From an uncultured Bacilli bacterium (GTDB lineage: Bacteria > Bacillota_I > Bacilli_A > RF39 > UBA660), in contig CAKORG010000005.1 in NCBI GenBank assembly GCA_934101495.1, positions 1 through 58,640 on the forward strand: a DNA stretch of 58,640 nt, given 5' to 3'. Position numbers and translations under genes: made by a program. The notes under the pieces are model-generated. The model had not been told where the DNA came from and did no database searches. It saw only the letters and a list, made by a program, of their open reading frames with translations. Below, piece by piece: positions 35,504 to 42,693 of the stretch. Each line of letters begins with the position of its first letter. Positions within the stretch are counted from its first letter, which is position 1.

Positions 35504-36104
35504 TGAAGTATTAGAAAAATTAGATGAAGTAGTACCTAATCCTGTTTGTGAGCTTTTATATAATAAAGATTATGAATTACTTATTGCAACAGTACTATCT
35601 GCACAATCAACTGATAAAAGAGTAAATGAGGTAACTAAAGTATTATTTTCTAAATATGATATATTTAGTTTAGCAAAAGAAAATGCAAAGAAAATAGAAA
35701 GTATTATATATCCTGTTGGAACTTATAAAAGAAAGGCTGAATATATAACTATAATTGCTAAAAAATTAGTAAATGATTATGATGGAAAAGTACCAAATGA
35801 TAGAAAGTATTTGGAAAGTTTACCAGGAGTAGGCAGAAAGACTTGTAATGTTGTTTTATCAAATATTTATAATGTGCCAGCAATTGCAGTTGATACTCAT
35901 GTTGCTAGGGTTTCTAAAAGATTAGAGTTAACTAAAAGTGATAATGTGCTTGAAATAGAAAAAGATTTAATGAAATTCTTTCCAAAAGATAAATGGAATA
36001 GAGTTCATCATCAATTAGTTTTATTTGGTAGATATACTTGTAAAAGTAAAAATCCTTTGTGTGATAAATGTCCATTTAAATGTAAATATATGAGGAAATA
36101 TTAG
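35493..36104 (+). CDS. nth: endonuclease III
   Basis: 203 residues. HhH motif LPGVGRKTCNVV with catalytic K116, and VDTHVARV with D134. The C-terminal iron-sulfur cluster reads C-x6-C-x2-C-x3-C (CKSKNPLCDKCPFKCKY), with a shorter last spacing than the usual x5. The bifunctional glycosylase/AP lyase repairs oxidised pyrimidines. Start overlaps dnaD by 11 bases. Confidence 0.95.
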   Translation: MKSNEVLEKLDEVVPNPVCELLYNKDYELLIATVLSAQSTDKRVNEVTKVLFSKYDIFSLAKENAKKIESIIYPVGTYKRKAEYITIIAKKLVNDYDGKVPNDRKYLESLPGVGRKTCNVVLSNIYNVPAIAVDTHVARVSKRLELTKSDNVLEIEKDLMKFFPKDKWNRVHHQLVLFGRYTCKSKNPLCDKCPFKCKYMRKY

Positions 36105-36125
36105 AAAATAATATTTCTTTTTTTG

Positions 36126-36153
36126 TTGATATAAGTTTCTTCTTTTGTAAAAT
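36126..36153 (+). promoter_or_regulatory. sigma-A promoter of HicB-like gene
   Basis: TTGATA (36126-36131), 16-base spacer, TAAAAT (36148-36153). Confidence 0.5.
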
Positions 36154-36178
36154 ATGTGTAATAAGGAAGCTATATATT

Positions 36179-36448
36179 ATGAAAAAAATTTTTATCCAGC
36201 AATTTTTACAAAAGTATGAAAAACTTCCAAAACCTACCTATGATTATATGAAAATTTCTGTAGGTAAAGATGAGTTTATAACTATGGTTGAATTGGACAT
36301 TGCTGAGCATGAAAGAAAAATATCTTCAAAAACTGTTAAAACAACTGTAACTATGCTAGAATGGTTAAAGTTATTAGCAGAAGATAAAGGACTAAATTTT
36401 TCTAAAATATTACAAAAAAGTATTAAAGAAGAGTTACATTTGTTATAG
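36179..36448 (+). CDS. HicB-like antitoxin, C-terminal half only
   Basis: 89 residues. The part from about residue 16 matches the second half of HicB antitoxins: LPKPTYDYMKISVGKDEFITMVELDI, then TVTMLEWLKLLAEDKGLNFSKILQKSIKEEL, the ribbon-helix-helix-like DNA-binding tail. The N-terminal partial-RNase-H-fold half is missing, and no HicA toxin lies nearby. It has its own promoter and ribosome site, so it may still be made as a DNA-binding protein, or it may be a remnant. Confidence 0.75.
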   Translation: MKKIFIQQFLQKYEKLPKPTYDYMKISVGKDEFITMVELDIAEHERKISSKTVKTTVTMLEWLKLLAEDKGLNFSKILQKSIKEELHLL

Positions 36449-36468
36449 CAACTATCAAACTCCTTATG

Positions 36469-36503
36469 AAAAATACTGTTTGATATTTTCAAACAGTATT
36501 TTT
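36469..36503. terminator. bidirectional terminator between hicB-like and ponA
   Basis: AAAAATACTGTTTG / CAAACAGTATTTTT (36469-36482, 36490-36503), loop of 7 bases, A- and T-rich flanks. Confidence 0.85.
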
Positions 36504-39046
36504 TAATCTAATTCATAATCATTGTTGTTGTTATTGTTATCATCATCTTGTCCAGGTGATACAATATCTTCAATATTTGAGTCTATTCCTGTATTAACTT
36601 TTATTTGTAATCCATCACTCATATTTGCTGTAAATAGGGAATACGCTGATTTTATTACATAAGTCACATTACCACCAGATGGATTTGTAATTGTGTAATT
36701 TGTATTATCAGTTCTTCCAATATATTTTAATGTTCCATCTAAAGTTATTTCATAAATGTTGTATCCAAGAGAACCAATATAATTATTATTATAGGCTATT
36801 CTTTGTTCATAATATTTACTTGCAGATGTATCAAAATATTTATTAAAATATTCTTGTAAGTAATTTGTACTTATTGCATCTGGAGTACTTATTCCGTTCC
36901 ATTTAAGATTTATTTGAGTGCCATTATTTGTATATGTTCCATTTGTTGGATTTGCTAATTTTTCAAATCTTGTAGAATTTTCTGTAGGTTCAGTTCCTTC
37001 TTTAAATATTTCTATCATTCTTAATGCTTCAGGTGTATATTCACCAGCTAGAGCAGTTGGAATCGTTTCTTTTTCTACTTCTACTTCGATGATGCCGCTT
37101 GGTTTAGAAAAAGTTTTGTTTTTACTGTAAACTCTTGAACCAACAGCTTTCATAACGGCATTTCTGACTCTACCACCAATTGTTGCTGTTAGATAATGGT
37201 CTGAATTATTTATATCGTATCCAATCCATAAAGCAATTGCCAATTCTGGAGAGTAGGTAATATTCCATGCATCTCTGGTTGCTGATGCTGGAATTCCAAG
37301 TTTTTCTGTTGTAGCTTTATCTAAATTTGTCGTACCTGATTTTGCAGCAATTTGAGTGCCACCTACTGATACACCACCAACACCCCTTTGAGCAGCTGTA
37401 ATAAGCATATCTGTAATCATGTATGCTGTTTCTTCACTCATAACTTTTACTTTTTCACTAGTTTTATTATATACTTTTCCATTTTCTAAAAGAGTAGCTT
37501 CTGTATATGAATAAGGTTTAATATAGTAACCACCACGTCCATAAGCGGCATAAGCAGCTGACATTTGAACGGGACTAACACCATCGAAACCACCGATTGC
37601 AGCAGATTCATATAATTCTCCACCATAATCAATACCTAAGTTTTTAACAAAGTTTTTGATATAATCAGGATTTTCTTTATAAACAGCTTGGAAAGCCCTT
37701 AGTGCTGGAATATTTCTTGAAGCTGATAGAGCATCTCGCATTGTCATAAGACCATTATATTTACCATCAGCATTTTTAATTGGTGTTCCATTTGAATAAG
37801 TTGTTTCTTCATCTAAGAAAAGGGTAGCAGGAGAACCATTTAAATACTCAATGTAAGGACCGTAGTCAAATAATATTTTAGCGGTTGAACCTGGTTGTCT
37901 TTTAGTAGTAGCTCTGTTTGTACCTCTAGCACCATAATTTCTACCACCAGATATTGCAGATAAGCCACCAGTTTCCATATCAGTAATTGCAATACCTTCT
38001 TGCATGTATTCATTTGGAAATTTGTAAATTTCACCTTTTTCTAGTTTATTTAAAACATCTTGAACATCTTTATCAATAGTTGTAACTATTTTCATTGGAG
38101 TTTCACGTAAGTCGTAACCTGTGTCATTTGCAACTTCATTAATAATATAGTCAATTGCAGCTCTACTATCACCATTTGGAACACTATCTTTTTTAAGTAG
38201 TAAGGACTCAATTGGAATATCTAAAACGGCATTTTTTTCTTCTTCAGTTATATAACCATGATTTACCATAAGGGTTAAAACTGTTTTTTGACGTTTTCTA
38301 GTATTATTAGGTTTTGTATATGGATTGTAAAGAACTGGATTTTGGAACATTCCCGCCAGAATTGAAGCTTCAGCAAGAGATATATCTGATACTGATTTAC
38401 CAAAGAAATTTTGGCAAGCTTGTTCAACACCTGCAAAACCTGAGTTATTAAGTGAACCTGTTGAACCAAACCATTGACTATTTACATAAAATTCTATAAT
38501 TTCATCTTTTGTGTAATTGGTTTCTATTTTAAATACAGCCATATAAATATCTGTAAATTTTCTTATAATTCCCTTTAAACCTTCTGCTTCTCCAGAAGTA
38601 TAAGCCCTTTTTGCAACTTGCATTGTTAGGGTAGATGCTCCACCAGCTTTATCATTACCAATAAGTTGCCCAGCACTTGCTTTAGCAAAACGAGCAACAT
38701 CTAAACCACTATGTTGGAAAAATCTTGAATCTTCAGTAGCCACTATAGCATCTATTAAAACTTGTGGAAGTTCATCATAATTTACTAAAACTCTATCATA
38801 TTGTCCAAGTCTAGCAAGTTCTGTTTTTCCATCATTATAATATAGAACACTTGACTCTTTAGAATACAATTTTTCTTTATCAAAATCTGGTGAATTAATA
38901 ATTATATAAAGTGCAAAAACTAATATAATCGATATAATTGCTATGCCACCGATTAGAATAATTGAAAGTAAATTTTCTTTAATATTTATTTTTTTCTTAC
39001 TGTCTTTCTTTTTTAAATTAATTTTTTTAAGTTTTAATTTTTTCAT
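36503..39046 (-). CDS. ponA: class A penicillin-binding protein (PBP1A)
   Basis: 847 residues. Short basic cytoplasmic part, membrane helix (about 28-50), GT51 glycosyltransferase (ATEDSRFFQHSGLD, GASTLTMQVAKRAY) and transpeptidase with S387-T-A-K, SRN and the K569-SGT motif. A FN3-like region and an Asp/Asn-rich tail end the protein. It polymerises and crosslinks peptidoglycan. It overlaps recU by 4 bases, as in Bacillus, where recU precedes ponA; here the pair is on the opposite strand from dnaD-nth. Confidence 0.96.
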   Translation of the reverse strand: MKKLKLKKINLKKKDSKKKINIKENLLSIILIGGIAIISIILVFALYIIINSPDFDKEKLYSKESSVLYYNDGKTELARLGQYDRVLVNYDELPQVLIDAIVATEDSRFFQHSGLDVARFAKASAGQLIGNDKAGGASTLTMQVAKRAYTSGEAEGLKGIIRKFTDIYMAVFKIETNYTKDEIIEFYVNSQWFGSTGSLNNSGFAGVEQACQNFFGKSVSDISLAEASILAGMFQNPVLYNPYTKPNNTRKRQKTVLTLMVNHGYITEEEKNAVLDIPIESLLLKKDSVPNGDSRAAIDYIINEVANDTGYDLRETPMKIVTTIDKDVQDVLNKLEKGEIYKFPNEYMQEGIAITDMETGGLSAISGGRNYGARGTNRATTKRQPGSTAKILFDYGPYIEYLNGSPATLFLDEETTYSNGTPIKNADGKYNGLMTMRDALSASRNIPALRAFQAVYKENPDYIKNFVKNLGIDYGGELYESAAIGGFDGVSPVQMSAAYAAYGRGGYYIKPYSYTEATLLENGKVYNKTSEKVKVMSEETAYMITDMLITAAQRGVGGVSVGGTQIAAKSGTTNLDKATTEKLGIPASATRDAWNITYSPELAIALWIGYDINNSDHYLTATIGGRVRNAVMKAVGSRVYSKNKTFSKPSGIIEVEVEKETIPTALAGEYTPEALRMIEIFKEGTEPTENSTRFEKLANPTNGTYTNNGTQINLKWNGISTPDAISTNYLQEYFNKYFDTSASKYYEQRIAYNNNYIGSLGYNIYEITLDGTLKYIGRTDNTNYTITNPSGGNVTYVIKSAYSLFTANMSDGLQIKVNTGIDSNIEDIVSPGQDDDNNNNNNDYELD

Positions 39047-39588
39047 ATTTTATCTCCTAACTTAGATAAGTAATCTAAACCATTTAAGGTCATTTTTACT
39101 TCAATAGCGTTATTTTTTATATATTCATAGGGAATGCTTTTTCTTTCATTATTATCAATAAAATCAATAAAATCTTTACCCATAAGTATAAAATATTTAT
39201 TATTCATACTTATGATTAGAAAAACTACACCTCCATGTTTATATATATTTCTAATGTGTTTTATTTGGTGATCATGAACATTGCTTATAGAAAATGATGT
39301 TTTATTATTTGTTTCTTTAGCATCGAATTCTATGTACTTTCCTTTATAGATGCCATTAAAATCTAATGTTGATGGCATTTCGTAAAAAGCATCTGTTATT
39401 CTTTTGCCTAAACTTGAATAATCAGTTTTAACTACTCTGATAGGAGTAGGCTTTTTATAAATGTATGCTATATCATTATCTCTATAATAAATATTAGCTT
39501 GTTCAATTAAATATTCAAGTTCCATACCACGGTTCTTATATGAAACTTCTTTTTTGTATACTTTTTTAGTACCTCCAGGATATAACAT
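39043..39588 (-). CDS. recU: Holliday junction resolvase RecU
   Basis: 181 residues. NRGMELEYLIEQAN, KKPTPIRVVK, TLDFNGIYKGKYIEFDAKETNNKTSFSISNVHDHQIKHIRNI carries the catalytic Asp/Glu/Lys residues of the RecU fold. Resolves recombination junctions and assists chromosome segregation. Overlaps ponA by 4 bases. Confidence 0.95.
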   Translation of the reverse strand: MLYPGGTKKVYKKEVSYKNRGMELEYLIEQANIYYRDNDIAYIYKKPTPIRVVKTDYSSLGKRITDAFYEMPSTLDFNGIYKGKYIEFDAKETNNKTSFSISNVHDHQIKHIRNIYKHGGVVFLIISMNNKYFILMGKDFIDFIDNNERKSIPYEYIKNNAIEVKMTLNGLDYLSKLGDKI

Positions 39589-39673
39589 TTAATCACCTTT
39601 AAAGTATTATAACATATTTGAGAAAAGATTTATAGAGCCTTATGCAAGTTTGTCAAAAGTAGACAGTTAAAAG

Positions 39674-39724
39674 TTTTGACATGTTTTGTCGAAACTGATG
39701 AAAAACTTTTTAATTTGTTATACT
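39674..39724 (+). promoter_or_regulatory. Spo0A-box-like element and promoter of micro-ORF
   Basis: The 21-bp element of 9468-9488 recurs exactly at 39674-39694 (TTTGACATGTTTTGTCGAAA at 39675-39694). A -10 TATACT lies at 39719-39724; no good -35 is present, as in Spo0A-activated sigma-A promoters. Distance box to -10: 24 bases here, 26 bases at the first site. Confidence 0.55.
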
Positions 39725-39742
39725 ATATTGTTGGTGATTAAA

Positions 39743-39853
39743 ATGCGTTTAGAATACTATATAAATATAATGATGGAAAAAGTAGATTTTGGCTTATTAA
39801 ATGTACCATTTTTAGAAGTGGAAGAAATTAGTAGTGATGATGATATTGACTAA
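39743..39853 (+). CDS. 36-residue protein with acidic tail, unknown
   Basis: ATG 39743 with GGTGAT 5 bases upstream and stop 39851-39853. The N-terminal half is aliphatic/aromatic (MRLEYYINIMMEK) and the end is acidic (EEISSDDDID). It follows its own promoter carrying the Spo0A-box-like element shared with 9468. The element and ribosome site support a real gene; conservation cannot be checked here. Its stop overlaps the gpsB promoter. Confidence 0.5.
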   Translation: MRLEYYINIMMEKVDFGLLNVPFLEVEEISSDDDID

Positions 39854-39874
39854 AACGAAAAATTAAGTTATAAT
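39846..39874 (+). promoter_or_regulatory. sigma-A promoter for gpsB (and rnpB)
   Basis: TTGACT (39846-39851), 17-base spacer, TATAAT (39869-39874). Confidence 0.75.
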
Positions 39875-39897
39875 TTTTTTGTTAGTAGGTGATATTT

Positions 39898-40224
39898 TTG
39901 TATAATGATCGATTATATTTAACTCCTCAAGAAATACTTGAGAAAGAATTTAAGATTGATGCCAGGGGATATCGACCTCAAGAAGTTGATAAGTTTTTGG
40001 ATATGGTTATCCGTGATTATACGGAATATGCAAATATTATTAGAAAGTTAGAAAAAGATGTAAAAGATTTAACTGATGATAATATTAAGTTAAAACAAGA
40101 AATAAGAAGACTTCAAGAAGTAGCTAGTACAAGTAGTGAAGCGCCTTCAAGAAGTATAAATAATGTTGATTTACTTAAAAGAATTAGTCAACTTGAAAAA
40201 GTAGTTTACGGAAATAATGAATAA
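39898..40224 (+). CDS. gpsB: cell-division regulator GpsB
   Basis: 108 residues from TTG 39898 (AGGTG about 6 bases upstream; GTG 39889 overlaps the ribosome site). DivIVA-like N-terminal domain: LTPQEILEKEFKIDARGYRPQEVDKFLDMVIRDYTEY, then a coiled coil and a C-terminal trimerisation helix ending LKRISQLEKVVYG. GpsB couples PBP1 to the divisome. It is followed at once by rnpB, the gene order of Bacillus. Confidence 0.94.
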   Translation: MYNDRLYLTPQEILEKEFKIDARGYRPQEVDKFLDMVIRDYTEYANIIRKLEKDVKDLTDDNIKLKQEIRRLQEVASTSSEAPSRSINNVDLLKRISQLEKVVYGNNE

Positions 40225-40570
40225 TCTAGTGGCAAATGCTGCATAAAATAGTTATGTAGAGGAAAGTCCATGCTCGCACAGACTGCGATGTCTGTAGTGT
40301 TTGTGCTTAGGGAAAAAATAACCTAAGAGAACGAAAGTTTATGGCTTCGAGAAAACCTTAAATGGTTTTATTAGATATAAAAGTGCCAAAGAGACGAGTT
40401 ACAAGGGAAACTTTGTAGGTGGAACGTGGTAAACCCCGCAAGCGAGAAACCCAAATTATGGTAGGGGAGCTTAAAGTAAAGAAATGAATTTGCTTTGGGT
40501 GCAGAAATGTAAGATAAATATTTGCCTCTTCTTTATGAAGAACAAAACATGGCTTATTAAGATTATTTTT
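40220..40570 (+). ncRNA. rnpB: RNase P RNA, type B
   Basis: Conserved core: TAGAGGAAAGTCCATGCTCG near the 5' end, GTGGAACGTGGTAAACCCC, GCAAGCGAGAAACCCAAAT, and GAACAAAACATGGCTTA near the 3' end, all close to Bacillus rnpB. The outer stem P1 is AATAATCT (40220-40227) with AGATTATT (40560-40567), so the RNA starts in the gpsB stop region. Ends are approximate. Confidence 0.95.
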
Positions 40571-40602
40571 TATTTTTGAATTAAAAAAGGAGTGAAAAAG
40601 TT

Positions 40603-41076
40603 TTGAACGAAATTGGTGAGGAGCTTCAGTATGCAAGGGAGTCATCAGGTGTTAGTTTAAATGAAGCAAGTAAAGACCTTGGTATAAAAGTAGAAATACT
40701 TGAAAATATCGAGGATGGAAGAACCGGAGCATTTAAAGATATATTTGAGCTTAAGGAATATATATCAAGTTATGCTAAATATCTAGGTTTAGATGAACAA
40801 GAACTAATAGATGAATTTAATGAGTATATGTTTGAATATACTTCTAAAATACCTATTAAAGAAATAGAAAAAACAATTGAACTTAAAATTAAAGAAGAAA
40901 AAAAAGATGATACCATTTCATCACCGTATACAAAACAAGCTAAGAAATATAATAAGTGGGTATATATTACCATTTATGCATTTATATTTTTACTTGTAAT
41001 GTTTGCAATTATTTGGTCAGTAAAACAAGTTACAATTAATCGAAGTAGTACTGATACAATAAGTTATGGAAAGTAG
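40603..41076 (+). CDS. RodZ/YmfM-like HTH membrane protein
   Basis: 157 residues, TTG start (AAGGAGTG upstream). RodZ-type N-terminal HTH: IGEELQYARESSGVSLNEASKDLGIKVEILENIEDGR..LKEYISSYAKYLGLD, then a charged linker and one membrane helix (about 122-145). The external RodZ domain is nearly absent. RodZ links MreB to the membrane and shapes the rod. Followed 8 bases later by pgsA, the same pair as ymfM-pgsA in Bacillus. Confidence 0.9.
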   Translation: MNEIGEELQYARESSGVSLNEASKDLGIKVEILENIEDGRTGAFKDIFELKEYISSYAKYLGLDEQELIDEFNEYMFEYTSKIPIKEIEKTIELKIKEEKKDDTISSPYTKQAKKYNKWVYITIYAFIFLLVMFAIIWSVKQVTINRSSTDTISYGK

Positions 41077-41084
41077 GGAAGTAT

Positions 41085-41684
41085 ATGAATTTACCAAATA
41101 GAATAACAATGGCTAGAATATTTTTATCGATATTGTTGCTTGTAATGCTTTTAGTGCCTTGGTATAGCTTAGGAGTAGAGTTTCCTGTTTATCAAGTAGC
41201 AACAATTACTGTTAATTTAAAATATATAATTGCAGGTATAATATTTTTAATAGCTTCAACATCAGATTTTTTAGATGGTTATCTAGCTCGTAAAAATAAT
41301 ATGGTAACAGATTTTGGAAAAGTAATGGATGCCATTGCAGATAAGTTACTTGTTAATGGGCTTTTAGTAATACTTGCTTATGATAGAATTATTTCTATTG
41401 TAATTCCAGTTGTTATTATATCTCGTGATATTGTTGTTGACTCATGCAAGATGATTTCAGGACAAAATGGAAAAGTTGTGGCAGCATCAATTATGGGAAA
41501 ACTTAAAACAATTTGTATGATGAGTGGACTTACCCTTACAATGTTTTATAATTTACCATTTGAACTTATTGGTTTCCCGGTTGCAGATATTTTACTTATA
41601 GCTGCAGTAATACTTTCAGTTATATCTGGTGCTCAATATTTCTATAGTGTTAGAGATATATTATTTCCAAAGAAAAGTAAATAG
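41085..41684 (+). CDS. pgsA: CDP-diacylglycerol-glycerol-3-phosphate phosphatidyltransferase
   Basis: 199 residues. LPNRITMARI start and the CDP-alcohol phosphotransferase motif SDFLDGYLARKNNMVTDFGKVMDAIADKL (D-G-x2-A-R-x8-G-x3-D-x3-D), with membrane helices throughout. First committed step to phosphatidylglycerol. The terminator overlaps its stop codon. Confidence 0.96.
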   Translation: MNLPNRITMARIFLSILLLVMLLVPWYSLGVEFPVYQVATITVNLKYIIAGIIFLIASTSDFLDGYLARKNNMVTDFGKVMDAIADKLLVNGLLVILAYDRIISIVIPVVIISRDIVVDSCKMISGQNGKVVAASIMGKLKTICMMSGLTLTMFYNLPFELIGFPVADILLIAAVILSVISGAQYFYSVRDILFPKKSK

Positions 41685-41702
41685 TGCTTCGGCACTTTTT
41701 TT
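41683..41702 (+). terminator. terminator of rodZ-pgsA
   Basis: AGTGC-TTCG-GCACT with a T7 tract; the stem starts in the stop codon. Confidence 0.9.
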
Positions 41703-41760
41703 GTTATAAGCAAATTTTTACAAGAATTATAAAATTAATAGTTAAATGGTTGCTAAAAAT

Positions 41761-41790
41761 AAATATGTATATACTTGTATATACATATTT
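41761..41790. repeat. perfect 14-bp palindrome
   Basis: AAATATGTATATAC / GTATATACATATTT around a 2-base centre, followed by T-rich DNA. It lies 41 bases before the toxin promoter and after an efficient terminator, so it is more likely a protein-binding site than a second terminator. Confidence 0.6.
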
Positions 41791-41831
41791 TTATCTAATT
41801 GTTATAAATTTTATAAAGTGGCTTAAATTTC

Positions 41832-41860
41832 TTGCTTTTAAAACTATTTAATAATATAAT
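41832..41860 (+). promoter_or_regulatory. sigma-A promoter of toxin-like peptide gene
   Basis: TTGCTT (41832-41837), 17-base spacer, TATAAT (41855-41860). The RNA should start near 41867, directly at GGAACATCC. Confidence 0.7.
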
Positions 41861-41934
41861 TAATTTATGGAACATCCTGTTTGATTGGATGCTACCTCTT
41901 TTAAAGTTTTGGAACTGAAAGAGAGGTGATGTTA

Positions 41935-42018
41935 ATGAACATAAAGGATTTGTTTATTCTTATGTTGTTCTTCATCATAGTATGTTTGCTAATAATTGTT
42001 TTTGTATTAGCAATCTAA
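41935..42018 (+). CDS. 27-residue hydrophobic peptide, candidate type I toxin
   Basis: Start ATG 41935 with AGAGAGG 8 bases upstream. After MNIKDL nearly all residues are Ile, Leu, Val, Phe or Ala, so it is a single membrane helix like Fst, TxpA or holin-like type I toxins. The leader can form ACCTCT / AGAGGT, pairing the ribosome site (41893-41898 with 41922-41927), a usual safeguard in such mRNAs. An antisense-strand RNA converges on the stop codon. Toxicity is inferred. Confidence 0.7.
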   Translation: MNIKDLFILMLFFIIVCLLIIVFVLAI

Positions 42019-42019
42019 C

Positions 42020-42133
42020 AAAAAGCATCTAAATCAACGAGGTTGATTTAGATGCACCAACACAATTGGTAGCATCCAATCTCGCTAAAAACTGGATGTT
42101 CCATTTTTTTATTATATGCAAATTTTCTTTGCT
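42020..42133 (-). ncRNA. antitoxin-like structured RNA
   Basis: Transcribed on the minus strand toward the toxin gene. Hairpins in order: GCAAA / TTTGC, CATCCA / TGGATG, ACCAA / TTGGT and the 14-bp terminator GCATCTAAATCAAC / GTTGATTTAGATGC (42025-42038, 42042-42055), then T5 ending at the toxin stop codon. A near copy without toxin lies at 19815-19925. Its CATCC..GATTGGATGCTACC segment is repeated in the same sense at the 5' end of the toxin mRNA. Confidence 0.7.
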
Positions 42134-42139
42134 AAATAC

Positions 42140-42168
42140 ATAATAACATAAATGTGGCTAAAAGTCAA
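42140..42168 (-). promoter_or_regulatory. sigma-A promoter of antitoxin-like RNA
   Basis: On the minus strand TTGACT (42163-42168), 17-base spacer, TATTAT (42140-42145). Confidence 0.7.
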
Positions 42169-42230
42169 ATTTAAAAATATAAAAAATTTTATGTTTTTAT
42201 GTTATAATGAAACTATAAGGAGCAAAATAT

Positions 42231-42635
42231 ATGAAAATATTTATTATATGTAGTAAAGTATTTTATGATAAAATACCACCAATTAAGAGTGCACTAGAAA
42301 AAGTGGGACATATAATATCATTACCTAATTGTTATGATTGTCCTGAAACAGAAAGCAAATATCGTGGCACAGATAAACACGCTAAGTGGAAAGCTGGAAT
42401 GATTAAACATAGTGAAGAAGTTATTTCTGGAGTTGATGCTGTGCTTGTTTTAAACTATGCTAAAAATGGCATTCAAAATTATATCGGAGGTGCAACATTT
42501 CTAGAAATGTACGATGCTTTTAGATTAGGAAAAACAATATATATGATAAATGATATACCAGATGGTTTATTGAAAGATGAGATTATTGGCTTTAATCCAA
42601 TTATTTTAAATGGAGATTTAAATAAACTAGTTTAA
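42231..42635 (+). CDS. nucleoside 2-deoxyribosyltransferase-like protein
   Basis: 134 residues. KIFIICSKVFYD start, DAVLVLNYAKNGIQNYIGGATFLEMYDAFRLGKTIYMIN, and DEIIGFNPIILNGDL: the Rossmann-like fold and Asp/Glu pattern of small Nuc_deoxyrib_tr / TIR-like proteins that I recall from Bacillota. Catalytic activity is uncertain. Its ribosome site is AAGGAGC. Confidence 0.72.
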   Translation: MKIFIICSKVFYDKIPPIKSALEKVGHIISLPNCYDCPETESKYRGTDKHAKWKAGMIKHSEEVISGVDAVLVLNYAKNGIQNYIGGATFLEMYDAFRLGKTIYMINDIPDGLLKDEIIGFNPIILNGDLNKLV

Positions 42636-42639
42636 TATT

Positions 42640-42668
42640 TTGACTACTTGTATTCGTTGTGATATAAT
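42640..42668 (+). promoter_or_regulatory. sigma-A promoter for tkt
   Basis: TTGACT (42640-42645), 17-base spacer, TATAAT (42663-42668). Confidence 0.8.
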
Positions 42669-42693
42669 TTTATTATCATAAGGAGTGATTAAT

